Shown here: piece by piece, positions 53,842-61,329 of the stretch
How positions within the stretch are numbered: the stretch's first letter is position 1
How the letters are laid out: each line of letters starts with the position of its first letter
Assembly: GCA_003216035.1 (NCBI GenBank)
Contig: QCJM01000004.1
Coordinates: forward strand, 23,674-87,673
Direction: 5' to 3'
From: Prochlorococcus sp. AG-409-B13
GTDB lineage: Bacteria > Cyanobacteriota > Cyanobacteriia > PCC-6307 > Cyanobiaceae
DNA: 64,000 nt
The notes under the pieces: model-generated
Told to the model about the DNA's origin: nothing
The model's database searches: none
The model's input: only the letters and a program-made list of their open reading frames with translations
Translations under genes and position numbers: made by a program

Positions 53842-54219
53842 ATGATTGAGCAGGAAGGACCTGGTTGGCGAATCGCCAGGGATCCTTCTCGGGGAAGATT
53901 CCCAGTGCTCATTGGTGGAGCAACCTGGGCAATAGAACTTACTGAATATGAGTGGGGCTCTCTAGTGTTGCTATTAGATGAATTAATAGCTCAATATCAT
54001 CAGTTGGAAAATCAACTGATGATTGAGGAGTCAATTACTTTGGAGATTGAACGCCTTCCCTGGTGGGCCTGTATAGATGGGGATAGGCACTCTTGGAGTC
54101 TAAAGCTGATTTTGCAAGGCGACGGCGATCAAATTCGAGGTGCAGAAGGCTTTTGGCCAGTTCCTGCTGCGCAAGCTATTGCAACAGCGATGAGAACAAT
54201 GTGGGATTCCTATCAATGA
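53842..54219 (+). CDS. DUF1818 family protein
   Basis: A 125-residue protein with EGPGWRIARDPSRGRFPVLIGG, WAIELTEYEWGSLVLLL and WWACIDGDRHSWSLKLIL, the DUF1818 pattern found only in cyanobacteria and plants. The ATG at 53842 is chosen because it gives EGPGW at the family position; an upstream frame extends back inside rpoZ. The function is not known. It is followed by a DnaA-box-like repeat in a 310-base gap before the next start. Confidence 0.8.
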   Translation: MIEQEGPGWRIARDPSRGRFPVLIGGATWAIELTEYEWGSLVLLLDELIAQYHQLENQLMIEESITLEIERLPWWACIDGDRHSWSLKLILQGDGDQIRGAEGFWPVPAAQAIATAMRTMWDSYQ

Positions 54220-54277
54220 TTAGGGAACCTGATCATTCAGTAAACCATCGATATTCCACTTTTGACTAAAGGAATTT

Positions 54278-54336
54278 CACAGGTTATCCACGATTGAAAC
54301 CTTCAAAACGACCACCCAGTCGTAACCTGTGGAAAA
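54278..54336. promoter_or_regulatory. Inverted repeat carrying two DnaA-box-like sequences
   Basis: CACAGGTTA (54278-54286) and TAACCTGTG (54323-54331) are inverted arms 36 bases apart. The left arm continues into TTATCCACG (one change from TTATCCACA). The right one continues into TTTTCCACA read on the minus strand (54336-54328), a known cyanobacterial DnaA-box form. The spot could bind DnaA and act as an autoregulated promoter or titration site. No dnaN or dnaA is nearby, so an origin is not claimed. Confidence 0.45.
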
Positions 54337-54528
54337 GTGCCCTTTGCTGTGATTTTTTCTTGACGCGGGTTAGTTTTTGGCTATAAGGATCGTGAAATTG
54401 ATTCCCCTTGGAACCACTGAGGGTAAATGGTTCTCAGCTTGAGAGCGTGCGAGACAGGGTGTCTTCATGTTGACTTGACGATTCGTTTGGTTTGTGGAGA
54501 AGTAGTGGACGTGCCAAAAAAAGTCTTG

Positions 54529-54828
54529 ATGGAAACCGTCAACCTGAAAGGATCGATTTCGAATTCTGTAAATAGCGCTAATGGCCTTTTAGAGACCGAC
54601 TGTGCCTCAGGGTCAGATGGCTTGGTTAGTTTCCATGCTGAGCTGCCTGTCGCTTTGCAAGCCGCAATGACAAGCTTTATTGAGCAATATCCTAATTGGG
54701 ATCAATACAGATTGATTCAGGCGGCTTTGGCTGGATTTTTAGTTCAGAATGGAGTTGAGTCCAGGTCAATTACACGTCTTTATATAGGAAATATGTTCGG
54801 TTGCGATTCGTTGCTCCAAGAGATTTGA
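54529..54828 (+). CDS. DUF2811 family protein
   Basis: A 99-residue protein whose C-terminal part is SFHAELPVALQAAMTSFIEQ, YPNWDQYRLIQAALAGFLVQ and NGVESRSITRLYIGNMF, the cyanobacterial DUF2811 signature. An ATG at 54427 would add 34 residues that look unlike the family, so the inner ATG at 54529 is preferred with some doubt. Its function is unknown. The DnaA-box-like repeat lies about 190 bases upstream and may regulate it. Confidence 0.75.
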   Translation: METVNLKGSISNSVNSANGLLETDCASGSDGLVSFHAELPVALQAAMTSFIEQYPNWDQYRLIQAALAGFLVQNGVESRSITRLYIGNMFGCDSLLQEI

Positions 54829-54867
54829 AAAAATGAGATTAGAATATATAAATGTTATGATTAGAGG

Positions 54868-55338
54868 CTATATTAGCTTCCCTAAATTCAGAAGAAGGTC
54901 CTCAGCAGTTTTTCTTTCTACAGGAATTATTGAAAGACGGTTGCCCTTTTTAACGACTTTTAATTCTTCGTCAGTGTACAATTTTTTAAGATCCTCAAGG
55001 CTTAGCTTATTACTAAACTCTCCTTTGTATTTAACTTCTACGCAGTCCCATCTTGGGTTTATTTCTGTCGACTTTGAGTCATAATACTTTGATTGAGAAT
55101 CGAATTGTGTAGGGTCTATTATCTTTGTCGCAGTGATCTGCATAAGACCGACGATCCCTGGTGGTTTGCAGTTAGAGTGATAAAAGAATGCTTGATCTCC
55201 AATTTTCATAGAGCGCATGAAATTTCGTGCTTGATAGTTACGTATGCCATCCCAAAGGGTTGTTTTTTCTTTTTCTAGATCACCTAATCCATAGGTATCA
55301 GGCTCGCTCTTCATTAGCCAGTAGTTGCAATCTGTCAT
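54868..55338 (-). CDS. EVE domain protein
   Basis: A 156-residue protein with YWLMKSEPDTYGLGDLEKEK, WDGIRNYQARNFMRSMKIGD and FFYHSNCKPPGIVGLMQI, the whole length being one EVE domain (as in thymocyte nuclear protein 1). EVE domains are PUA-related and can read modified bases in DNA or RNA. A DNA methyltransferase lies about 6 kb away, but no link is shown. It converges with the DUF2811 gene. Confidence 0.88.
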   Translation of the reverse strand: MTDCNYWLMKSEPDTYGLGDLEKEKTTLWDGIRNYQARNFMRSMKIGDQAFFYHSNCKPPGIVGLMQITATKIIDPTQFDSQSKYYDSKSTEINPRWDCVEVKYKGEFSNKLSLEDLKKLYTDEELKVVKKGNRLSIIPVERKTAEDLLLNLGKLI

Positions 55339-55752
55339 ATCTCTAGTAATAGTAAGGGATCTGGCCGGTTAGAATAAAGGTTAGAATAAATCTAGAAAAA
55401 CCTGGGATCCATTCCAGTGGAACAGATACTGAGATTCTAGCCGGAAAAGGAGTTTATGTTAATAAAGGTTGCCAGATTGCAACTTTGATGTAACGCCTCC
55501 TATACACAGTCTAGCTACTTCATGCATCACAGTCCCTGTCTGCGTTGTGAGTGATAGTGGCCATGCTTGGTCGGTAAGAGTGCAAACGAAATATCAGACT
55601 GATACCGATAAACATAAGTGCAAATGTACTAGATTGGGGCAAGTAAGAGGTATTTATTCCAACCGTTTACAGAATCTATTCTAACTATGGCTCTAGAAGC
55701 TAGTTATAGCCTTCTGGCATGCTTTGTATATATCAGTGAGTCCTGCTAGATC
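55339..55752. other. Intergenic region upstream of the EVE gene
   Basis: About 410 bases with no convincing gene. It contains the 12-bp tandem repeat described separately. A plus-strand frame at 55469-55684 reads as Cys/His-rich text without family resemblance, so it is not annotated. No tRNA-like or terminator hairpin was recognised. Confidence 0.5.
55367..55390. repeat. Tandem 12-bp direct repeat upstream of the EVE gene
   Basis: GGTTAGAATAAA occurs twice head-to-tail with no gap, 28 to 52 bases upstream of the EVE start codon. This is promoter distance, so it could be a slipped duplication or a regulator half-site pair. Confidence 0.5.
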
Positions 55753-55986
55753 ATGGGACTTGAAGGGTGGCTGAGGCACCCCAGGGGTCGCTGGACGTAC
55801 AGATTCCATAGAGATGAGAACTCATGGCTTCAGTATCCATTCGTCTTCATAGACAAAGGCAGGGCAATGCCAGGCAACGCTCCAGCTCTTCTCAAGACTC
55901 GCCAGCACATCTCCAGGAGAGATGCCATAGAGCTGTGGAAGAATCTTCGCAAGGAAGGTTGGATGGTGGTTCCACCTCAATGGTGA
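55753..55986 (+). CDS. DUF1651 family protein
   Basis: A 77-residue protein with GWLRHPRGRWTYRFHRDENSW, FIDKGRAMPGNAPALLKTRQ and a Trp-rich end (WKNLRKEGWMVVPPQW), the DUF1651 pattern of Prochlorococcus and marine Synechococcus. It is monocistronic, with about 280 bases of non-coding DNA on its 3' side before the zinc region. That DNA contains two small hairpins, CCCCGGTATGGGG and CCCTCGAAAAGGGG. Its function is unknown. Confidence 0.75.
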   Translation: MGLEGWLRHPRGRWTYRFHRDENSWLQYPFVFIDKGRAMPGNAPALLKTRQHISRRDAIELWKNLRKEGWMVVPPQW

Positions 55987-56194
55987 GAATCGGACCCCGG
56001 TATGGGGGTTAAAGAAATCGGCCTATAGCGTTATATGGGCACAGACTTTTTGTTGGCATTTTCAAGGCACGACTCTAGGAAGATTTCGAGCCTTCGGATG
56101 ATCTTAGTTAATTCCCTCGAAAAGGGGATCTTGACCGAAGAGAACTTCTCTTATATGAGTTCGATGACAAAAGCTTGTATTTGCAAATAAAAAA

Positions 56195-56209
56195 CGATTA
56201 CCATTTTCA
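56195..56209. promoter_or_regulatory. Zur/Fur-family-like box upstream of the small protein-COG0523-WD40 unit
   Basis: CGATTACCATTTTCA, read on the minus strand as TGAAAATGGTAATCG, shares TGAAAATGG with the palindrome between znuC and znuA. It lies about 61 bases before the 56270 start. A shared box makes a common zinc-responsive regulator likely. Confidence 0.5.
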
Positions 56210-56269
56210 TCTATGCTTTTGACCTTATTTGAGTAAATTTCTCTAAATCCATTTACTTTTCCAATAAAA

Positions 56270-56587
56270 ATGACTCAGACAAAAGGCCTAAATGCTTATA
56301 AAAATTTTTGGGAAAAACAATTTAGATTGAAAAGGCATCCTTGGGATGAAGAAAAAATTGTAAAATTAACTCTCTCAAATAATTATGCACATAAGCTCAA
56401 GGAACTTGAATTCTCAACCCATTCGCTTGCAAAAAAAGATGGGAAATTAACTCTTCGATTAAAAGTTCCATATAACTACCATGAACTGGATGATTTCAAG
56501 TCAAAGACTATTGAATTATTGGGAATTGAGATAAATTGGCTCATTGATTTTACTGTTTGCGAATCTCATTGCACTCATCGGAGGTAA
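56270..56587 (+). CDS. Small hypothetical protein with Cys/His tail, first gene of a zinc-type unit
   Basis: A 105-residue basic protein starting MTQTKGLNAYKNFWEKQF and ending VCESHCTHRR, so the tail has two Cys and two His within seven residues (C-x3-C-x-H spacing). That could bind a metal. Middle parts alternate Lys and hydrophobic residues. It has a Zur-like box upstream and ends 5 bases before the COG0523 start; the COG0523 Shine-Dalgarno GGAGG lies in its last codons. I do not recognise a family; metal binding is inference. Confidence 0.6.
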   Translation: MTQTKGLNAYKNFWEKQFRLKRHPWDEEKIVKLTLSNNYAHKLKELEFSTHSLAKKDGKLTLRLKVPYNYHELDDFKSKTIELLGIEINWLIDFTVCESHCTHRR

Positions 56588-56592
56588 TAAAA

Positions 56593-57975
56593 ATGACCAT
56601 CAAATCAAAGGTACCAGTTACAATCCTTACTGGATTTCTTGGTTCTGGAAAGACGACTCTTCTTAACAAGATTCTGAGCGAAGAACACGGTAAACGAATT
56701 GCTGTTATTGAGAATGAATATGGTGAAGTGGGTATTGATCAGGGACTAGTGATCAATGCTGATGAAGAGGTTTTTGAGATGTCCAACGGATGCATCTGCT
56801 GCACCGTTCGAGGCGATCTAATTCGCGTACTTGGGAACCTCATGAAGCGACGCGATAAGTTCGATTATGTATTGGTTGAGACCACTGGGCTTGCCGATCC
56901 CGGTCCTGTTGCTCAAACATTCTTCATGGACGATGAAATTCGTTCAGAATTTTCACTCGATGGCATCGTTACGCTTGTTGATGCAGCTCATATTGATCAG
57001 CAACTGGGACGCAGTGAAGAGAGTTCCGAGCAGGTTGCATTTGCCGACGTACTGGTTCTGAACAAAACTGATCTCGTTTCTGATGAGTCACTCGATACTC
57101 TTGAAGCACGACTACGTGGCATGAACCGTATGGCGCGTGTCGTACGTAGTAAGCAAGCGGATGTCTCTGTTGAAACTGTACTAAACCTCGGTGCTTTTGA
57201 CCTTGACCAGGTTTTGGAGCGCCGTCCCAGCTTCCTAGAACCAGAGTATCCATTTGAGTGGACGGGTGTTTTTCAACTTGAGCCTGGTCGTTACGAAGTT
57301 AGTCTCGAAGAGGGGCCTGACCCGATGATGTCTCTCGTCGTTGTAGCTGACCAAGGCACAGACGAAGAATCTCTCAATGAAGGTGCAGAATCATGTGTGC
57401 GACTTTACGCTGAATCTGCTGAACTCCTACATCCAGGTGACAAAATCCCACTGAACAAGCATGTGAACCTTCAGCTGCAGTCCAAGGGGCGCAAGTCGTT
57501 TTCGCTTGAAGTTGAAAAATCTGGACATCTTGGTTTATTCACTCAGCACACGGCCGAGGAATTCGATATCAAAGTGAGAAGAATGGATACTTCAGTTTCT
57601 GAGTCAGGAAGTAATCAACAGAATGATCTTTTAATTCCTCCTATAGCAGAGCGAACTTGGGTAGCACAACACGAACACGATGATGAAGTGGGCTCAATTG
57701 CTATCGAGCGATTAGGCGATGTCGATCCAGAAAAACTCAATAAGTGGTTAGGGCGTCTCCTCTCAGAAAAAGGTGTAGATATTTTTAGGACAAAGGGGTT
57801 TATTAGTTATGCAGGCGAGCCGCGGAGAATAGTTTTTCAAGGTGTACATATGCTCTTTACCTCACAGCCTGATAGGGAGTGGGGTAATGAACCTCGCCGA
57901 AATCAACTCGTGTTCATCGGTCGGAACCTTGATGAAGAGGCCTTGCAAAGTGGGTTCGACAAATGCCTGACATAA
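56593..57975 (+). CDS. COG0523 (CobW/YeiR-type) GTPase, probable zinc metallochaperone
   Basis: A 460-residue P-loop GTPase: Walker A GFLGSGKTT (14-22), the metal motif NGCICCTVRG (Cys67, 69, 70), ETTGLADPGP and NKTD (157-160). A CobW C-terminal domain follows (about 370-450, after an acidic/His stretch HEHDDE). Family members deliver Zn, Co or Ni or help in zinc starvation. The ATG at 56593 follows a good GGAGG. Its frame runs 13 bases into the WD40 gene. Zinc use is inferred from the neighbouring znu and zur genes. Confidence 0.85.
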   Translation: MTIKSKVPVTILTGFLGSGKTTLLNKILSEEHGKRIAVIENEYGEVGIDQGLVINADEEVFEMSNGCICCTVRGDLIRVLGNLMKRRDKFDYVLVETTGLADPGPVAQTFFMDDEIRSEFSLDGIVTLVDAAHIDQQLGRSEESSEQVAFADVLVLNKTDLVSDESLDTLEARLRGMNRMARVVRSKQADVSVETVLNLGAFDLDQVLERRPSFLEPEYPFEWTGVFQLEPGRYEVSLEEGPDPMMSLVVVADQGTDEESLNEGAESCVRLYAESAELLHPGDKIPLNKHVNLQLQSKGRKSFSLEVEKSGHLGLFTQHTAEEFDIKVRRMDTSVSESGSNQQNDLLIPPIAERTWVAQHEHDDEVGSIAIERLGDVDPEKLNKWLGRLLSEKGVDIFRTKGFISYAGEPRRIVFQGVHMLFTSQPDREWGNEPRRNQLVFIGRNLDEEALQSGFDKCLT

Positions 57976-59042
57976 GAGAACTCGGCCCTCAGGGTCGGGG
58001 TATGCTTCACGAGGGGTGGAGTACTGAAGTCGCCGATTATGTCATTGTTTGCGGATGGGCACTAGAAGGTAATGCTTTTTTGGTGGGTGATGCTGCAGGA
58101 GGCCTTTATGCCTTTGAAGGCAAGTCTGGAACCACCCTTTGGCATCGAAAGGAAGTCCATGAAGGTGGCATACTTGCAATGTCCATTCATCCAGATGGAC
58201 ATATCTTTGCTACTGCAGGTCAGGATGGACGTGTTCTGATTTGGAAGAGTAAAGAAGGTGAGTCAAATAAGGCATTGGAAATCGGTAAAGGATGGGTCGA
58301 ACATCTCCAATGGTCACCAGATGGACAATTCTTAGCCGTAGTCTTTTCGCATTACGTCTATGTTTTTGGTGCTGATGGAAAAGAACATTGGCGCTCAGAT
58401 AAACATCTGAGTACTGTCAGTGCGGTTGCTTGGTCAAAGTCGAATGAATTAGCAACTGCATGCTACGGCCGAGTCACTTTTTACGATGTAATTCGTGACC
58501 AGGTCAATCAGAAGCTGGAATGGCAAGGCTCACTCGTGTCGATGGTGCTTAGCCCTGATGGCGACATTGTGGCTTGCGGTAGTCAAGACAATTCTGTTCA
58601 TTTCTGGAGACGTTCAACTGCGCAAGATGCTGAGATGACTGGGTATCCAGGCAAGCCAAGTCAACTAGCATTTGATCAAACCGGCATGGTTCTTGCCACT
58701 GGAGGAGGTGAACGAATAACAGTTTGGAGTTTTCAAGGTAATGGTCCTGAAGGAACGGTACCAGGAGAGTTAGACCTTCACATTGGAGCGATTTCCAGCC
58801 TCGCTTTCTCCAATCGAGGGTCACTATTAGCCTCTGGATCAAGGGATGGTTCGGTTTTTGTATGGCTTCTCCAGAAGAATGGTCATGGTGAGCCACTTGG
58901 CGGTGCATTCGTAGGAGGCCGTGTCGAAGCAATTGCCTGGCGACCTGATGACTATGCTCTAGCAGCCGTTAATGCAAATGGAGGAATTAATGTTTGGGAT
59001 TTTAAAAATCGAACTAAATCATCTCCAAAAGGGTTCTCCTAA
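57963..59042 (+). CDS. WD40-repeat protein partnered with COG0523 GTPase
   Basis: A 359-residue protein made of about seven WD40-like repeats, for example ILAMSIHPDGHIFATAGQDG, VEHLQWSPDGQFLAVV, VSMVLSPDGDIVACGSQDN and ISSLAFSNRGSLLASGSRDG, each with the S/H..G..D..W-type rhythm. It has no signal peptide or catalytic motif, so it is likely a cytosolic beta-propeller scaffold. The ATG overlaps the end of the COG0523 gene by 13 bases, which implies coupled synthesis and probably a physical partnership. The reaction, if any, is unknown. Confidence 0.85.
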   Translation: MPDIRELGPQGRGMLHEGWSTEVADYVIVCGWALEGNAFLVGDAAGGLYAFEGKSGTTLWHRKEVHEGGILAMSIHPDGHIFATAGQDGRVLIWKSKEGESNKALEIGKGWVEHLQWSPDGQFLAVVFSHYVYVFGADGKEHWRSDKHLSTVSAVAWSKSNELATACYGRVTFYDVIRDQVNQKLEWQGSLVSMVLSPDGDIVACGSQDNSVHFWRRSTAQDAEMTGYPGKPSQLAFDQTGMVLATGGGERITVWSFQGNGPEGTVPGELDLHIGAISSLAFSNRGSLLASGSRDGSVFVWLLQKNGHGEPLGGAFVGGRVEAIAWRPDDYALAAVNANGGINVWDFKNRTKSSPKGFS

Positions 59043-59194
59043 AAGATTTCTTACCTTGTCAAAGATTAATACCATAGATATCAATCGTTCTTTGATTTGA
59101 ATAAATTTATTTTAGAAATTAGATGATAAGCAATTGCTTGCATATTTATACAAATAAGTTTAGACTTAACATTGTATATTGCATTATTGGCTAA

Positions 59195-60016
59195 CTATTT
59201 ATGGAGCAAAAATTTTGTCGCTTTGCTTAAGCTATATTTATCACTTAATATTAAGGAAAACAAGCAAAGTACGGCTATAAGAGGTCCTGGAGAAAGGTTT
59301 AATGCAATCGCAAGTAAAAAACCTATAAAAGATATGATGAGCCCATAACCAGCAGAACGGATCATTGCAGAATTCAAGCTTTGGGCTTGATTTAATCCCA
59401 ATAGACCTGGTGCAGCAAGTAAAGCTATAACCAAAATCACTCCTACAGCAGACATCGAACTCACAATTACTAGGGAAGTCACAACAGCTAGTGAAAACTT
59501 TAATCTAGGAACTCTTAGGCCAATTGAAGCAGCACCTTCAGGATCTAAACCTAGGTAGATCAAATTCTGATAGGAGTTTTTTAATAGCAATAAAAGCACT
59601 GATGTCGCAATTGCCACTCTGATTATGTCAGTCGGACCAGCGGCAAGGAGGTCTCCAAATAAAATAGATTCCAGGTCGATTCTTGTTTTTAAGAGTGGAA
59701 TTAATAAAACTCCAAAGCCAAGAGAGCCTGCTAGAACAGTATTAATTACAGCCTCACCATATTCCTTTCTTCTTAAGGCCAATCTTTCTGCCGTAAGAGC
59801 TCCGATTAATCCACTAATAATTCCACCTAATGAAGGATCAATTCCTATGGCAAATGCTAAGACTAAGCCTGGGACAACTCCATGAGATATCAAATTGGCT
59901 TGCAGGAGCCGACCTTGTGTAATTAAGAGAGCACCAGTTACTGGACAAAGTATTCCTACTAAAAGAGTCATTAACAAAGGATAAATCCACCAACTTCCCA
60001 AAATCACTTGTAGCAT
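59195..60016 (-). CDS. znuB: Zinc ABC transporter permease (ZnuB)
   Basis: A 273-residue ABC-3 permease with about eight helices, starting VILGSWWIYPLLMTLLVGIL. GLDPEGAASIGLRVPRLKFSL is typical of the ABC-3 type. It forms the membrane channel with ZnuC; ZnuA is the ligand-binding protein. It is on the minus strand, its start 50 bases from zur. It is separated from znuC by the oppositely oriented zur gene, so it may have its own promoter. Zinc is inferred from neighbours, since Mn-type members of the family look similar. Confidence 0.88.
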   Translation of the reverse strand: MLQVILGSWWIYPLLMTLLVGILCPVTGALLITQGRLLQANLISHGVVPGLVLAFAIGIDPSLGGIISGLIGALTAERLALRRKEYGEAVINTVLAGSLGFGVLLIPLLKTRIDLESILFGDLLAAGPTDIIRVAIATSVLLLLLKNSYQNLIYLGLDPEGAASIGLRVPRLKFSLAVVTSLVIVSSMSAVGVILVIALLAAPGLLGLNQAQSLNSAMIRSAGYGLIISFIGFLLAIALNLSPGPLIAVLCLFSLILSDKYSLSKATKFLLHK

Positions 60017-60065
60017 TACCCTAAACCTCTCTTGTTTGGAAAGAGAAAGAGATCATCACTGAAGG

Positions 60066-60476
60066 ATGAACGAAAAAACAGAAGCTCTGACAAAGAAACA
60101 ACAACAAATACTGGATGAGCTGAACAATTGTGCTCATGAGGTCAGCGGCCAACAGCTGCATCGCACCTTGATTGAAACTTCTTCCAATATGGGGTTGACT
60201 ACGGTTTATCGACATCTTCGTACTCTTCAGCTGAAAGGATTGGTGCGATGTCGAAACCTTCCTACAGGTGAGGCACTTTATAGCCCTGTGAATAGGGATC
60301 ATCATCATTTGACTTGTGTTGACTGTGGTCAAACACTTGTTTTGAAGTCCTGTCCAATCAAAAACATTGAATTGCCTAAGACGCAAACAAAAAACTTTGA
60401 GCTTTTGTTTCATACACTTGAATTCTTTGGCCTTTGTAAGAGTTGTCGCCAGCGTCAGAAAGTAGCTGAAACCTGA
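60066..60476 (+). CDS. zur: Fur-family zinc uptake regulator (Zur)
   Basis: A 136-residue Fur-family repressor. The winged helix has TTVYRHLRTLQLKGLVR. RDHHHLTCVDCG carries the regulatory His cluster (79-81) and Cys84/Cys87, and CKSC (124-127) completes the structural zinc site. It is surrounded by znuB, znuC and znuA, which supports Zur over Fur or PerR. It lies on the opposite strand to znuB and znuC, between them. Expected targets include the two TGAAAATGG boxes. Confidence 0.88.
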   Translation: MNEKTEALTKKQQQILDELNNCAHEVSGQQLHRTLIETSSNMGLTTVYRHLRTLQLKGLVRCRNLPTGEALYSPVNRDHHHLTCVDCGQTLVLKSCPIKNIELPKTQTKNFELLFHTLEFFGLCKSCRQRQKVAET

Positions 60477-60483
60477 ATATTGA

Positions 60484-61179
60484 CTAGCCACAACAGTGGT
60501 TACCCATACTACTAATTGATTGAAGCTTGCTTCTCACCTCTTCTGGAGTTCCAAAGGCCAACACAGTTCGATCAAGTGTGATTACTTTGTCGTAAGCATT
60601 TAAAGCTTGACCCCAGTCATGGCTACTGACAAATACCGTTAACCCTGCTTCGGCAAGCTGACGAATAATGCTTAGAAACTGCTCCCTGGATGGAGGATCC
60701 AGTGCTGCGCAGGGTTCATCTAAAAGGAAAACTGATGCATTTTGGGCAAGTGTTCTTGCAAGTAAGGCTCTTTGTTGCTGCCCTCCAGACAGTGCATCAA
60801 GTCGTTTCTTAGCTAAAGCAACAAGACCAACCCGTTGAAGTGAGGCTTCTGTCTTGCAACATGATTGATTGGCAGCATTCGCTTGACCCAGTGCTACCAA
60901 TCCTTCAGTAGTAATAGGGAAATTCCAATTGATAGAGCTTCTTTGAGGCATTAATGCAACTTGAGTTCGATTCGCTCCTAAAGGATGCTTATCTAAAAAA
61001 ATTTCTCCTTGATGCGGGATCATCTGACCTTGTAATAGGCGCAGCAAGGTTGATTTTCCTGCTCCATTTGGACCAACAAGAGCGGTAAGAGTTCCTGTTT
61101 TCAGCTCTAGAGAAATGTCCTTTAGAACAGATTCTTTGCCATAGGAAAATGACAGGTTTTTTGCAATGAGATTAGTCAA
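60484..61179 (-). CDS. znuC: Zinc ABC transporter ATPase (ZnuC)
   Basis: A 231-residue ABC ATPase with Walker A GPNGAGKST, signature LSGGQQQRALLARTL and Walker B VFLLDEP, and a C-terminal tail SSMGNHCCG with two adjacent Cys and a His. It drives ZnuB. It starts 151 bases from znuA in divergent orientation, with the Zur-like palindrome between. The 3' end lies 7 bases from the zur 3' end, so the two converge. Confidence 0.9.
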   Translation of the reverse strand: MTNLIAKNLSFSYGKESVLKDISLELKTGTLTALVGPNGAGKSTLLRLLQGQMIPHQGEIFLDKHPLGANRTQVALMPQRSSINWNFPITTEGLVALGQANAANQSCCKTEASLQRVGLVALAKKRLDALSGGQQQRALLARTLAQNASVFLLDEPCAALDPPSREQFLSIIRQLAEAGLTVFVSSHDWGQALNAYDKVITLDRTVLAFGTPEEVRSKLQSISSMGNHCCG

Positions 61180-61243
61180 TCAAGAATGCGTGAATAGAGT
61201 CAATAGCGTGAAAATCTCACTTTCAAAGACTAGCGCACGCTAA

Positions 61244-61264
61244 AATGAAAATGGTTTTCATTTG
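61244..61264. promoter_or_regulatory. Zur-like palindromic operator between znuC and znuA
   Basis: The core TGAAAATGGTTTTCA (61246-61260) has 7-1-7 Fur-type symmetry with one mismatch. The symmetry extends to 9-bp arms around TGG. It lies in the divergent znuC-znuA promoter gap, 65 bases from the znuC start and 66 from znuA. It is the best regulatory site in the zinc region. Confidence 0.75.
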
Positions 61265-61329
61265 AAGACAGTCCTCTCTCGAGTTGGGTTTTAATGCTTA
61301 TCATTCCGTGAAATTATTTTTTTGATCGC

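Noticed and set aside
55469..55684. 71-codon ORF between EVE and DUF1651 genes
   Set aside because: Composition resembles translated non-coding DNA, and it has no start-site support.
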